Shown one piece after another: positions 43,332 to 53,160 of a stretch of DNA of 64,000 nucleotides. Made by a program: the position numbers and the translations under genes. The stretch's first letter is position 1; each line of letters starts with the position of its first letter. This stretch comes from Exiguobacterium undae DSM 14481 (lineage in GTDB: Bacteria > Bacillota > Bacilli > Exiguobacteriales > Exiguobacteriaceae). The stretch spans positions 1,846,398-1,910,397 of the forward strand of contig NZ_KK211187.1 in assembly GCF_000620805.1 (NCBI RefSeq). The letters run 5' to 3'. Below the pieces are notes generated by a model. The model worked only from the letters and a program-made list of their open reading frames with translations. It was not told the origin of the DNA and searched no databases.

Positions 43332-43839
43332 GGGACCACCACAGAAGCGCCCGTCGCTCCATCGCTTTGACGAACAGATCCTTACCGGCAATGTAGGCAC
43401 TGATGTCCGTCGGATATTGTGTCGCCAGTTGCTCCTTGATGTCACTATAGGCGCGGACTTCACCCGGATGGTGCCGCAAGTAATCGCGAAAGACGACGTG
43501 ACGCGCGATTTCCGGATTACCGGTTGCATACAGGTGAATGTGATGCGTCCGGTTGTCGCCGCCTTTGCGGTAATACCGGCGGCCCGGCATCCCGAACTCG
43601 CCTTTGACTTCATAGCCGATGGCTTCCATCGCGGCATCGAACGCTTCGATGCCGTCGAGCGTATCGACGACCGGCAGGATGTCGAGAATCGGTTTTGCCG
43701 ACAGTCCCGGGACCGACGTGCTGCCGATATGGTGCACTGCAAGCAACCGCTCCCCGAAAACCGTTCGGAGCCGCGCCGCTTCCTGCTCAAACGTGTCCGG
43801 CCATGATGTCTGATACGGTGTGACGATGACTTGTCTCAT
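43324..43839 (-). CDS. GrpB/UPF0157 family protein (nucleotidyltransferase-like)
   Basis: 171 residues. The family signature HHIGSTSVPGLSAKPILDIL (a minimal nucleotidyltransferase motif) is near residues 36-55, with RTHHIHLY further on. Members are cytosolic and poorly characterised; the name 'GrpB' does not denote a GrpE partner. First gene of the operon GrpB-DinB-hydrolase. Confidence 0.88.
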   Translation of the reverse strand: MRQVIVTPYQTSWPDTFEQEAARLRTVFGERLLAVHHIGSTSVPGLSAKPILDILPVVDTLDGIEAFDAAMEAIGYEVKGEFGMPGRRYYRKGGDNRTHHIHLYATGNPEIARHVVFRDYLRHHPGEVRAYSDIKEQLATQYPTDISAYIAGKDLFVKAMERRALLWWSRG

Positions 43840-43886
43840 GAAATCCTCTCCCCTCGTATGTAGTATGCCAGTTTTACCGGCAAAAC

Positions 43887-43916
43887 AAAAACGACTCCTC
43901 AGCTGAGAAGTCGTTT
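43887..43916 (-). terminator. Terminator of nucleotidase gene
   Basis: AAAACGACT pairs with AGTCGTTT around the palindromic loop CCTCAGCTGAG; weak T run on the minus strand. Confidence 0.6.
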
Positions 43917-43922
43917 CGTTGC

Positions 43923-46640
43923 TTATTTTTTCGTGATGAAGTAACGCGATTGATCGAGACGGTCGGATGCCGTATAGATGTTCATCTTGTATGAACCCGT
44001 CGCAAGTCCGGTCCGCATCTTCAAGACGTAGTTGCCGTGGTTATCGGCAACGTCCTGCGCGATCAATTGATAGCCGTTGTCCGTTTTTTGGAACAGACGA
44101 ACGATTTGACGTTTTTCAACTTTCCCCGTCAAAGTCTTTTTACCGGTCCATTTTTTAACCGGATATGTGTTTTTGATCGTAAACGACGCTTTTTTCGTGA
44201 TCTTGTTTGAGATATCCGTCGACTTAACGGTATACGTGCCTGTCATCAAACCGTCTTTGACTGGAATCTTAAAGCCGCTTGCTGTTGTTTTCGCTTTGGC
44301 GATCTTCGTTGAACCTTTATACAGCGTCACATCCAGACCGTCAGTCGCTTTACCTGTCAGGACCGTTGAACCGTAAACAGCTGACTTTTTATCGATCGCC
44401 GGTGTCGCGACGACACCCGTGCCGACCGTGATCGTTTTTTCAGTTTTCATGAAACCGAGTTCTGAAACGACCGTCAGTTTGTCACGGAGTTTAACCGGAC
44501 GCACCGTGACGGCATACTTGCCGGTTTCATCCGCAGTCGCCGTTCCAAGGACCGATGTACCGCGTTTGACCGTGACTTTTGCACCCGCAACAGCTGTTCC
44601 CGTGACGACTTTTGCGCCCGGCTTAACGCTGCTGACACTGACGTTGAAGTTTTTCATCGGAACGTTCATGTTAAACGTCAAGAATGTCCCCGTTTCGCCC
44701 GCCCGTTTGACGCCTGTGTTCGTGATGCCTTCGTAACGTTTCGTGTACGGTGCAGCCGCTTCCGCAGAATCAAAGTTGACCGTCAACGGTTTGCTTGCGA
44801 CGAGTGACCAGTTGTCATCTGCTTGATAATCAACCGGTTGTTTCGCTTTGATGAAGTCCGAGATGACGTTACGTGTCTCGTAAGCCGATTTGTAGACGAT
44901 GTTCTTTCCGCCACCAAGACCCGGGAAGCTGGCACTGCCGGCACGGTAGTTGTTGGTTGCGACAAGGAATTCTTGCTCGTCCGTGATGGCCTTGCCTTGG
45001 TACTTGATGTTTTGGACACGATTGGCGTCTTCTTTGACGAGAACCCCGTTAAAGTCGTACTTCGCCGGTTTCGTGATGTCGATTTCGTACGTCAAGCCGT
45101 CGAGGATATCGAAGTTGTAACTGCGGAACTCTTTGTTCAGCAAGTCTGTTTTCGCATCCGTCACTTCGTTGAATTGACCGGCCGACATCTCGAGCCAGTT
45201 CTTGACGTCAGCTCCCGTGACTTTGACGACTTCGAGTGTGTTCGGATAGACGTAAAGATCGGCGACGTTTTTCAGTGCGATTGGTCCTTTTTTGATCAAT
45301 GTATAGTCTGAGGCGTTGACTTGGTTCCGGCCGCCTGTCTTAAACGGTGCGCCGGCAGACAGGAGCGGTAAATCTTTATATTGTGCGAGATCCGCGTTTT
45401 CTTGTAACTGTTTCTCGACGTACCATTTTTGCGCGTTCGTGACGAACTGGACCGAATCGTCATCTTGAACGAGAGCAAAGAAGCTTTGGATGTCGTCGTT
45501 GATCGTTCCGACTTGTTGACGGATATAGGCGAGTGTTCCTTCATGCGCTTTTTCGATCAACTTGACGGCACCGGCATCTGCCGTCGTGTCTTTCGTGACG
45601 TCGGCCAGTTTCGCAGCCGATGTATCCACGACCCATTTGTCGCCGTCTTGTTTTAATTGCAGATCGATCACGCCGACGTTTTTCCCTTGCGTGTTCGCCA
45701 TGACGACCGGTTTGCCGTTGATGAGACCGTTCGCTGCATCGACGTTCGGTAATTTATTAAATGCAGAGTCTGTTGCCGGGAATTTCCCGTGCTGGTGACC
45801 GGTCATCAAAACATCGATGTCGGCGATTTTCGTCAGTGCATAACCGACGTTCTCGTCGCCGTCTTTTTGATCCGTCGTATCCCCGATTCCCGTATGTCCG
45901 AGTGCGACGACGACGTCTGCACCGGCGTCTTTTAATTTCTTCGCTGTTGCTTTGGCCGTCGGAATGATATCTTCGGCCGTGACTTTCCCGGTCAGGTTGC
46001 CGGCATCCCACGCCATGATCTGTGGTGTGACGACTCCGAAGACACCCACCTTGACCGTCTTCATCTGACCGTTCTGGTCCTTGACTTGGCGTTCGATGAT
46101 TTGATAATCTTTGCCGTCTTCATTGTAATCTGAGACGATCGGCTTTTTCGTGACCGCATCAAGGACGTTCGAGTTTACGAACTTGATTTCGCCTTTAGAC
46201 GCACTCATCGCGTTTTTCAAGAAGTCGAGTCCGAAGTTGAACTCGTGATTTCCGAGAGTGACGGCGTCATAACCGAGATATTCCATCAGCTCATACATCG
46301 GGTGTTTGCCTTTGTTGCCTTGATCATATTGATTTTTGACATAATCGCCAAACGGTGTTCCTTGGAGGGTATCCCCGTTATCAAACAGGAAGCTGTTTGA
46401 TTCCCCGACGACATTCTGCTCTTGTTTGATGACAGTCGCCGCCTTGACGAGACCAATCGACTCATCCTGCGCATCTTTAAAATAATCATAGTTCATTGAG
46501 TTTGTATGTAAATCAGTGGTCTCTAAAAAACGAAGTTTGACGACGCTGTTGTCGGCGGCGAGTGTCTTGACTTGAATGACGGGCGCAAGCATCGGTGCGA
46601 TCAACGTGCTGGCAATGATAATTTTCGTGACTTTTTTCAT
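43923..46640 (-). CDS. Secreted 2',3'-cyclic-nucleotide phosphodiesterase / nucleotidase
   Basis: 905 residues from ATG 46640 after AGGGGGAA. A Sec signal peptide ends near residue 30 (TLAA). The metallophosphoesterase domain has LRFLETTDLHTN, FDNGDTLQGTP, TLGNHEFNFG and MTGHQHGKFP; the 5'-nucleotidase C-terminal domain follows (about 330-580, SAGAPFKTGGRN). The last 240 residues form at least three bacterial Ig-like repeats (GAKVTVKRGTSVLGTATADE, GLDVTLYKGSTKIAKAKT). No LPxTG. It releases phosphate and nucleosides from extracellular nucleotides, like YfkN or CpdB. Confidence 0.92.
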   Translation of the reverse strand: MKKVTKIIIASTLIAPMLAPVIQVKTLAADNSVVKLRFLETTDLHTNSMNYDYFKDAQDESIGLVKAATVIKQEQNVVGESNSFLFDNGDTLQGTPFGDYVKNQYDQGNKGKHPMYELMEYLGYDAVTLGNHEFNFGLDFLKNAMSASKGEIKFVNSNVLDAVTKKPIVSDYNEDGKDYQIIERQVKDQNGQMKTVKVGVFGVVTPQIMAWDAGNLTGKVTAEDIIPTAKATAKKLKDAGADVVVALGHTGIGDTTDQKDGDENVGYALTKIADIDVLMTGHQHGKFPATDSAFNKLPNVDAANGLINGKPVVMANTQGKNVGVIDLQLKQDGDKWVVDTSAAKLADVTKDTTADAGAVKLIEKAHEGTLAYIRQQVGTINDDIQSFFALVQDDDSVQFVTNAQKWYVEKQLQENADLAQYKDLPLLSAGAPFKTGGRNQVNASDYTLIKKGPIALKNVADLYVYPNTLEVVKVTGADVKNWLEMSAGQFNEVTDAKTDLLNKEFRSYNFDILDGLTYEIDITKPAKYDFNGVLVKEDANRVQNIKYQGKAITDEQEFLVATNNYRAGSASFPGLGGGKNIVYKSAYETRNVISDFIKAKQPVDYQADDNWSLVASKPLTVNFDSAEAAAPYTKRYEGITNTGVKRAGETGTFLTFNMNVPMKNFNVSVSSVKPGAKVVTGTAVAGAKVTVKRGTSVLGTATADETGKYAVTVRPVKLRDKLTVVSELGFMKTEKTITVGTGVVATPAIDKKSAVYGSTVLTGKATDGLDVTLYKGSTKIAKAKTTASGFKIPVKDGLMTGTYTVKSTDISNKITKKASFTIKNTYPVKKWTGKKTLTGKVEKRQIVRLFQKTDNGYQLIAQDVADNHGNYVLKMRTGLATGSYKMNIYTASDRLDQSRYFITKK

Positions 46641-46797
46641 CTGATTTCCCCCTAAGTATAAATGACTGCTCAACTAATTTAACACGCTTTCATTGTAGCT
46701 TATAGCATCTTTGAATAGGTCGGACATCCGTCTTATTTAACCTACTTAACTAATACCAAATACTGGCTTTACAAACTTTGAATTGACTTTACATTCC

Positions 46798-46841
46798 AAA
46801 AAAAACGCCGGACGACCTTGTTACGGTCGTTCGACGTTTTT
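46798..46841 (-). terminator. Terminator of the membrane protein gene
   Basis: AAAAACG-CG-ACGACC pairs with GGTCGT-CG-CGTTTTT. Confidence 0.85.
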
Positions 46842-46846
46842 AACGT

Positions 46847-48241
46847 TCATGAAGTGGGTTTTCGTTTAATGACAAAACCGATTAATCCCGCCAGCAAGGC
46901 CATGCCGGCTGCATAGAGCGGTGTCAGTCCAACCGGTTGCTGCGCAAACTGCAGTAAGGCTTCATTCCGCCAAGCAACGGTAAAGTTTGCCGTCGTCGCT
47001 TGAGCGACAAGGAAACTCGTCACGCCGACTAAAACTGCAAAGACGATCGGATCAAGAATCGTCCGGAACGCACGGATACTGACGAGCAGATACAGAACAA
47101 ACGGAATCAGAATCAAAATCCAGTAAGCACTTTCCGAGTCAATCGGCTCCGGTACGAATCCGGCTGATTCCGCATCGAGTGCCTGAATCGTCTGGCGGGC
47201 AATGCCGTAATCAACCGGTTCAAGATTCAACTGGGTATCCGACAAATCAGGTCGTTCGCCCCCGAGAATCGTCAACAGCTGTTCCGTCACCCGATCAGTG
47301 TCCACTTCTGCCAGGACATCCTCAATCGATTGATTTAATTTCCCGGTCGATGTCTCCCCGTTCAGCATCGTCACCGGTACGTCGACGTCTGCTCCTAGAA
47401 CATTTGCTTTATAGGAAATTTGTCCGCCGTGCAACAAGTCGTACATACCGCCGCTTCCGGCATCGAGACTCGCGACCGTCAAGGCCGTCCGAAGCATCGA
47501 ATCTCCGTTGTATTTGGTTTCATCCGTCACGACGAGATACAGCTGGAGACAACTCGCAAATACCAATACGAGCAGGCTGCCCCGGGCTGCCGCCGACAAA
47601 CCGGATAACCCTTGCGGATAGAGCGCCAGATAACTTAAACCGATTACGATCCCAAGTGCCAGCAAACCTTGTGTCAATACACCGCCTTGGAACGATAAAA
47701 AGGAAATCGATTCACTGCGCTGGACAAGAAAGAACCAACCAATCCATGTCGTCACTAAAAAACTGACAGATCGGACTGTCCATCCAAGCTGGTTTGCTTT
47801 GATCCGCATCATTAAAAAGAGAATAAAAACAAATACGATCCCAAACACCGACAACAACAATGATCCATAGGTGGCGTCGAACGTCAGCGGGGACAAGACT
47901 TGATTCAAATCGATCCCAAAAATCGACAACACATCTCCGGCCGAACTCGCCCCGAGCACTTGATTGATGATTGCTTCCCGGACGGCACCCGGCATCGTCA
48001 CGTCCAGTCCGCCGACGAATAACAGCATCAGCGTGACCGTCACGTCGCTGCTGCCCCAGGTGACGCCTGCATCCTGCATTTGCTCGACGAGCGACTGGTA
48101 ATCACCCGAGGATTCGATTTGTCCGGTCACGAGTGACATCAGACCATATAAGACGGCAAAGAAAATTAGACCAAATCCAATCCCGAACGCGAGATCCATA
48201 ATCGAAAAGCGCCGGTTGCGCCGCTCTTGTCGTTGCTCCAT
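46847..48241 (-). CDS. Multi-span membrane protein, unknown function
   Basis: 464 residues. Spans at about 15-40, 65-80, 125-145, 152-170, 182-205, 212-235, then a 120-residue outside domain (GGMYDLLHGGQISYKANVLG ... DVDTDRV-like acidic stretch), and spans at about 375-395, 400-425 and 440-460. ATG 48241 follows AAAGGAGGG. No family recognised; the soluble insert between two membrane blocks hints at a sensor or secretion-related role, which is speculation. Confidence 0.6.
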   Translation of the reverse strand: MEQRQERRNRRFSIMDLAFGIGFGLIFFAVLYGLMSLVTGQIESSGDYQSLVEQMQDAGVTWGSSDVTVTLMLLFVGGLDVTMPGAVREAIINQVLGASSAGDVLSIFGIDLNQVLSPLTFDATYGSLLLSVFGIVFVFILFLMMRIKANQLGWTVRSVSFLVTTWIGWFFLVQRSESISFLSFQGGVLTQGLLALGIVIGLSYLALYPQGLSGLSAAARGSLLVLVFASCLQLYLVVTDETKYNGDSMLRTALTVASLDAGSGGMYDLLHGGQISYKANVLGADVDVPVTMLNGETSTGKLNQSIEDVLAEVDTDRVTEQLLTILGGERPDLSDTQLNLEPVDYGIARQTIQALDAESAGFVPEPIDSESAYWILILIPFVLYLLVSIRAFRTILDPIVFAVLVGVTSFLVAQATTANFTVAWRNEALLQFAQQPVGLTPLYAAGMALLAGLIGFVIKRKPTS

Positions 48242-48404
48242 CCTCTAATCCCTCCTTTTCCTTTGTTTGATTATTCCTGTTCTATGCCGTTCAGAAACGC
48301 CGGTCGCCTAATTTCAATGACTTCTGGTCATTTCTGTACGATATACTCTAATTATAACCAAAACTGTATGGAAGAGGGATTTTGATTCCATGAGGAGGAA
48401 CGAC

Positions 48405-49445
48405 GTGACGACAACAGAAGCAAATCAAACACTCTTTGAGAACATCAGCAGACAATCAAAACTTGGTCAGCTGCTTACGGAACCGACAGTACTGTCCGGT
48501 GGTCTCCTGCATCAGATGAATCAAATTCAGACAACGACCGGGACATATGCAGTAAAGTTGCTGAATCCATCCATCCTTTCTCGTCCGACTGCACGGCAAA
48601 ACTTCATCGATTCGGAACGGATTGTCAACGCTCTAGCAGGCAAAGTGTCCGCTCTGCCTGCCTTGACGATCGATGGATCTGCCTTGCAACAAATCGGCAC
48701 ACACTATTATCTTGTCTTCCCGTGGGTGGACGGGTCGACGTTGCCGATTCACCAAGTCACAGCGAGCCACGCTGAACTGATCGGCGAACAGTTGGCGCAG
48801 ATCCACGCTGCGGACCTGTCCTCGCTGAAGGTTCACCAAACCGCTGCATCACCAGAGTCTCCGGTACCATGGGACACATTCGCAGAAAAAATCCGTCAGC
48901 AAGAACAAAAGGTGCTAGAACCTTACTTGTCGGATTTAAAACGAATCAAACGTTGGGACAGCGAAGCGTCTTCTGCCCTAAAACAATGGCGGGGAACTTC
49001 TGTCCTCAGTCATCGCGATTTGGATGCCAAAAACGTGTTGTGGAAGTCCGGCGCACCGATTCTCATCGACTGGGAATCAGCCGGTCCGATTCATCCGATG
49101 CACGATTTTTTAGAAACGGTCCTTTATTGGTCGCTCGATGAGCAAAATCGTGTGCGACGAGACCATTTCGAGGTATTCGTCAAAGGGTATCATGCGGCAG
49201 GCGGTCGACTTGACTATCCTCTTGAGCCCGCTCTGTCCGCTGGATACGCGAGTAAACTCGGATGGCTTGCTTATAGTCTGTCCAAAGCTCTTCACCTTGA
49301 ACCCGTAACTGAAAAAAAGGAGCAACAAGTTGCCGTTCAACAGGTGCTTGAGACGTTAAAAGCGCTCAAAGACTACGAAGCGCTTTGTCCGGTGATTAGA
49401 AAGTTGTGGCGTGACAGTCAAAAGAACACGATTAGTACTTTTTAG
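48405..49445 (+). CDS. Aminoglycoside phosphotransferase-like kinase
   Basis: 346 residues. The start is GTG 48405: the upstream ATG (48390) is immediately followed by AGGAGG, which serves as the ribosome binding site for the GTG. APH fold: catalytic LSHRDLDAKNVLW (HxDxxxxN) near residue 205 and metal-binding LIDWESAG about 17 residues later. Typical substrates are antibiotics, choline or other small hydroxyl compounds; this one is unknown. First of three closely spaced genes. Confidence 0.82.
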   Translation: MTTTEANQTLFENISRQSKLGQLLTEPTVLSGGLLHQMNQIQTTTGTYAVKLLNPSILSRPTARQNFIDSERIVNALAGKVSALPALTIDGSALQQIGTHYYLVFPWVDGSTLPIHQVTASHAELIGEQLAQIHAADLSSLKVHQTAASPESPVPWDTFAEKIRQQEQKVLEPYLSDLKRIKRWDSEASSALKQWRGTSVLSHRDLDAKNVLWKSGAPILIDWESAGPIHPMHDFLETVLYWSLDEQNRVRRDHFEVFVKGYHAAGGRLDYPLEPALSAGYASKLGWLAYSLSKALHLEPVTEKKEQQVAVQQVLETLKALKDYEALCPVIRKLWRDSQKNTISTF

Positions 49446-49462
49446 TAAGGAGCTGGATTTAA

Positions 49463-49912
49463 ATGTCCATCGATTACACTTACCTCATGACACTGATTAA
49501 AATGAATCAATTCAGCAAGGCAAAAATCTTATTTGAGACGTATGACATCGATGAAATCAGTGATGAATTCATCGGGGACGCCTTTGATCACGAGACAGAC
49601 ATTTTGTATCAGTTCGTCTGTTATCTGATTGAACAAAAAGAAACAGTCAAACTGCACGAGTTAGCGTTTGGTCTATTGATCCATCCTTTTTGTCATTATG
49701 ACCGCGCCTACTACCGAGCGTATGACCATGTTCAGCGAATAGTCGCCCTGACCCATCGTCAAGACGTCGCTTTCCTGGAGTATTTGTTGTTCTTAGCGGA
49801 AGTGCCCGATCGAGTCACACCAAAACAGGAAGCCCTTACTGTGGCGAATGAAATCTTACGGATGGAACCGAAGAATCGAGTCGCAAAAGACTTTTTGAAG
49901 GGGATGAAATAA
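49463..49912 (+). CDS. Hypothetical helical protein, 149 residues
   Basis: ATG 49463 follows TAAGGAG. All-helical, TPR-like, ending NEILRMEPKNRVAKDFLKGM, which reads like the last helix pair of a tetratricopeptide domain. Located between the kinase and a SUKH gene, with four bases to the latter's start. Such TPR plus SUKH pairs occur in immunity loci, but this is only context. Confidence 0.6.
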   Translation: MSIDYTYLMTLIKMNQFSKAKILFETYDIDEISDEFIGDAFDHETDILYQFVCYLIEQKETVKLHELAFGLLIHPFCHYDRAYYRAYDHVQRIVALTHRQDVAFLEYLLFLAEVPDRVTPKQEALTVANEILRMEPKNRVAKDFLKGMK

Positions 49913-49916
49913 ACAC

Positions 49917-50411
49917 ATGCATCAGGCAGGGATGGAAACATTACTTCACTTACAGGCACGTTTAATCAACGGTCAGCTCGAAGTGCAAAAGGAAGAAGGA
50001 TATGTCGAGGTCGAATCGTTCACATTCCACTCAGGCGCCAGCCCTGAAGAATTGGCTCGACTCCCAAAAGACACACCAAAAGAAATCGTACATTTTTTAA
50101 GTGTTCATAATGGTGCCCGTCTTTATTTCACGCCGGACGGCGGCGGGGGTTTCGAGTTATTTTCGATTGATGCTATTTTGACGTACCTCCCGATTTGGGA
50201 ATGTCCACCGGGCTTCATCCCGATTGGTGCCGGACCTGACGGCGAATGGCTCGTTTGCGAATCGATCAGTGAAGGCGACAATCGGATCTGGACCGGTGAA
50301 TTCCTGACGTACGAAGATCCTGACTTCGAACGGCTCCCGTTCTCCTTCGATAAGTGGCTTGATTATCTGATTGTTGCGCAAGGGACGATGTATTGGGACT
50401 GGTTTCGGTAA
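49917..50411 (+). CDS. SMI1/KNR4 (SUKH) family protein
   Basis: 164 residues, a single complete SUKH domain: PEELARLPKDTPKEIVHFLS, VHNGARLYFTPDGGGGFELF, then IPIGAGPDGEWLVCES and the closing FDKWLDYLIVAQGTMYWDW. That FLxxxIxxQGxxYWxxx ending also occurs in the tandem SUKH genes at 11533-13446, showing common descent. ATG 49917 starts four bases after the previous stop. Confidence 0.82.
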   Translation: MHQAGMETLLHLQARLINGQLEVQKEEGYVEVESFTFHSGASPEELARLPKDTPKEIVHFLSVHNGARLYFTPDGGGGFELFSIDAILTYLPIWECPPGFIPIGAGPDGEWLVCESISEGDNRIWTGEFLTYEDPDFERLPFSFDKWLDYLIVAQGTMYWDWFR

Positions 50412-50417
50412 TACTGT

Positions 50418-50981
50418 TTAACGATTCAAATTTGTTTTTGTAATACGCGGTTTAAAGAGAAGGAATAGCAGGTTTCCCGCAAACTTTCGCAGCAACCGAT
50501 AAAACTCATGTGTTTCTACGGCCGTTCCGTTCAAGAGTACTTCATATTTTGCCCATCGGTCTTCATACACCAGACCGGAATCTCGATAGCCGTTCCGCAC
50601 ATAGAACCTTTTCCGTGTCACCCGTTGTTGATAATTTTCAGCACTCTCATCCAGATTCTCGATGTTTAATATTATACGATTTCCCGGCCGGTGTTCTTCA
50701 ATCTTCTTTAAGAGTTGACTCCCGTAGCCGCTTGATCTTGCCTGACCGTCAACAGCAACATACAAAACGTAGGTTAAATCTTGATGCGTGATCAAATAGG
50801 TAAAACCAACAAAAATGTTTTGATCATACAGCGCCCAAAAATCCACAGAGCGCTTTTTGGCTTTTCTTAACAATATGTTCATCGGCATCCGTTCATGATC
50901 CGGGAATGCTTCCAGGTATAATTGATTTACCCGGTCGATATCCCGATGGTCTTTCGTCAAGTGTTCCGTTTCCAAAAACAT
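50418..50981 (-). CDS. GNAT-family N-acetyltransferase
   Basis: 187 residues from ATG 50981 after AAAGGAGTAG. Acetyl-CoA loop VAVDGQARSSGYGSQLLKKI and the C-terminal RKRFYVRNGYRDSG motif. A basic hydrophobic tail (LLRKFAGNLLFLLFKPRI) extends past the domain. Substrate unknown. It lies convergent to the SUKH gene, seven bases between stops. Confidence 0.83.
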   Translation of the reverse strand: MFLETEHLTKDHRDIDRVNQLYLEAFPDHERMPMNILLRKAKKRSVDFWALYDQNIFVGFTYLITHQDLTYVLYVAVDGQARSSGYGSQLLKKIEEHRPGNRIILNIENLDESAENYQQRVTRKRFYVRNGYRDSGLVYEDRWAKYEVLLNGTAVETHEFYRLLRKFAGNLLFLLFKPRITKTNLNR

Positions 50982-51006
50982 GTTCACTACTCCTTTGATA
51001 AAAAGA

Positions 51007-51058
51007 AAACTCAATCCGGTCGAAGAACAAAAGTCTTCCCCGACCACATTGAGTTTTT
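51007..51058 (-). terminator. Terminator of MFS gene
   Basis: AAACTCAAT-GGTCG pairs with CGACC-ATTGAGTTT. Confidence 0.75.
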
Positions 51059-51109
51059 AGTTGTTTTTTTGAATTTCGTTTTTTGCATGACGTGCGTACT
51101 ATGTCCCAT

Positions 51110-52245
51110 TCATCGCAGAGAGAAACGTCGGTAAAGAAGAATCGTCAACAGCACGATGATTCCAAGCAGTACATACATGACGGTGTATCCAATAACCGGC
51201 AACATCAAGCCGAGTACAACCGGACCGAGTCCATTTCCGATATCAAAAAAAATAAGAAACGTCGCCGTTGCACGTGCTTTTCCTTCGCGCGGGACAGCTT
51301 TCACAGCCATCGTCTGGCTGATCGAAGAGAGATTGCCGAATCCGAGTCCAATCAACAGGCTAGCGAATAGAAAGACAACGGCATCAGTTCGACGGCAAAC
51401 AGGAGAAAGGCGGGATACATGACCACGTCGGGTCCACGCTGATCCATCAAACGTCCCGTGACAGGACGTGAAACCAAAACCGTCAGTGTGTAGACGATAA
51501 AGAAATAACTGGCAGCAGTAATTAGGTTACGCTCGATGGCAAACAAGCTGATATACGAGAGAATACTGGAAAAACAAAAAGTCATTACTAAAATAAGCAA
51601 GCTGATGGGTAATGCTTTTCGTTCAAACATATGCGTCCACTTCAAATACGAAGTCGGAGTATTTATTTTCTTCGATGGAACCGAAAGGAACCATCCACAC
51701 ATCATACTCAGGACTGCCAGCAGCAAACAGAATATAAAGATTGTCGTAAACCCTGTCCGGGGCATCAAAAACAGTCCAACGAACGGACCGATTCCGGTGG
51801 CCAACGCTGTACTTACTGCAAAGTAGCCGATGCCCTCTCCGCTTCTTTCTTCCGGAATTGTCAAGACGACGATCGTTCCGATGATAGTTGTTGCAATCCC
51901 CATCGCAAAACCATTTAATAAACGGGTTAAGGCAAAAAAAACAAATCCAAAATCCAAAATATAGAGAGCCATCGTCAGGGCAAAGAACAGTAATCCAAAG
52001 CGTAACAAGGACTGACCGTTCACTTTCGACAAAAGCATCCCTGTCACGAGACGCCCCACCAACGCACCGATGATAAAAATACCTGCGACTACCCCCGCCT
52101 GACCAGTCGTCGTACCCAATTCATTAAGTGCATACAGTGTGATGATGGAATTTAGCAACAAATACATAAAAATCAAGAAAAAGTTAATACTTGATAACAT
52201 CATGAATTCTTTTGTCCATAAAGACCGTTTCTCCATCTGCTTCAA
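51110..52245 (-). pseudogene. MFS transporter, frame broken after span 9-10
   Basis: TTG 52245 follows GGAGG with eight bases of spacing. The first frame encodes about 9-10 MFS spans, including the loop GRPVTGRLMDQRGPD-like motif (SRPVTGRLMDQRG), and runs into TGA at 51352. A second frame, open from the overlap and reading TDAVVFLFASLLIGLGFGN, continues with QTMAVKAVPREGKARATATF and the last two spans to 51110. Joined they give a typical 12-span YwoG/YfkF-like exporter. The junction near 51385-51396 also looks short by several residues, so a small deletion rather than one base is likely. Confidence 0.8.
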
Positions 52246-52284
52246 GATGAGTGCCTCCAAAAATCACGGCAACTCCAGTTAAAC

Positions 52285-53043
52285 TTAAAACACAAAACGC
52301 TCGCCATCTTCCGGCACGATCAGTTGAGAAGAAAAGTGATGTTCATCGGCAAACGTTCTTAAATCTGTCCGAGACAATGCCCAGTGATTCACAGCTTCCA
52401 TATGCACGGATAAAATCATAGCCGCTGGAGCTGCCTGATGGACAGCTAAGACGTCTTCCGCTCCCATCACCAGTGATCCACCTTCAACAAACTGGTTATC
52501 GCCCGCGTTGACGACGATGACTTCCGGTTGATGCTGCTTGATCACTTTCTCCACTTCTTCATACCAGACCGTATCGCCAGCGATGTATACTGTTTTTTCA
52601 TCCTCATGTTTAAAGACGACTCCGCATACCGAACCGGCGATTTCCAAAATGGGTCCTCTGCCATGTTCACCTTTTGTTTTAATCAATTGAATCCCTTCAA
52701 AAACGGTATCTTCTTGTAACACTTCGACGTTTTGGAAGCCGCTGTTTCTGATTTCTTGGGCATCCTGTTCATTCTGAGTGAACAACGGCATGTCTTTTGA
52801 TAGTACTTCTTTCGCCACGTCGTCCCAATGATCGAGGTGCAAATGTGTGACAATGACCGCATCTGCATCAATAATAGAGTCAAGTGAAACCGGCAAGTCG
52901 TTTAACGGATTTTTTTGATCTTGTCGTGCCGAATTCGGAAATGCCGGATAGGCTCCCTTATTTGCTAAAAACGGGTCAATCAAAAACGTTTTGCCGGCAT
53001 AGTCTACTTTTAACGTTGCATTGCGGATATGTTGGATGTTCAT
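52285..53043 (-). CDS. MBL-fold metal-dependent hydrolase (UlaG-like)
   Basis: 252 residues from ATG 53043, eight bases after AAGGAG. The zinc motif THLHLDHWD holds H67, H69, D71 and H72; further ligands lie in YIAGDTVW and the C-terminal ILSVHMEAVNHW. It resembles UlaG/YddR-type hydrolases. Substrate unknown. Divergent from an Lrp-type regulator gene 117 bases away, which may control it. Confidence 0.85.
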   Translation of the reverse strand: MNIQHIRNATLKVDYAGKTFLIDPFLANKGAYPAFPNSARQDQKNPLNDLPVSLDSIIDADAVIVTHLHLDHWDDVAKEVLSKDMPLFTQNEQDAQEIRNSGFQNVEVLQEDTVFEGIQLIKTKGEHGRGPILEIAGSVCGVVFKHEDEKTVYIAGDTVWYEEVEKVIKQHQPEVIVVNAGDNQFVEGGSLVMGAEDVLAVHQAAPAAMILSVHMEAVNHWALSRTDLRTFADEHHFSSQLIVPEDGERFVF

Positions 53044-53160
53044 GTGTACCACTCCTTTTCGTTGTTAGGAGCCTAGTATATAATTTGAACATCCTCCCGA
53101 TACAGAGCTTACTGAAGGTGTTTTTGCCGTTTTACTTTACTTATGAAGGGATTTGAAAGC

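Noticed and set aside
42885-43790. A 301-codon single protein spanning the DinB gene and antisense-frame part of the GrpB gene
   Set aside because: The first half is an off-frame reading of the GrpB-family gene with Arg/Ser-rich nonsense; the DinB domain starts at GTG 43331.
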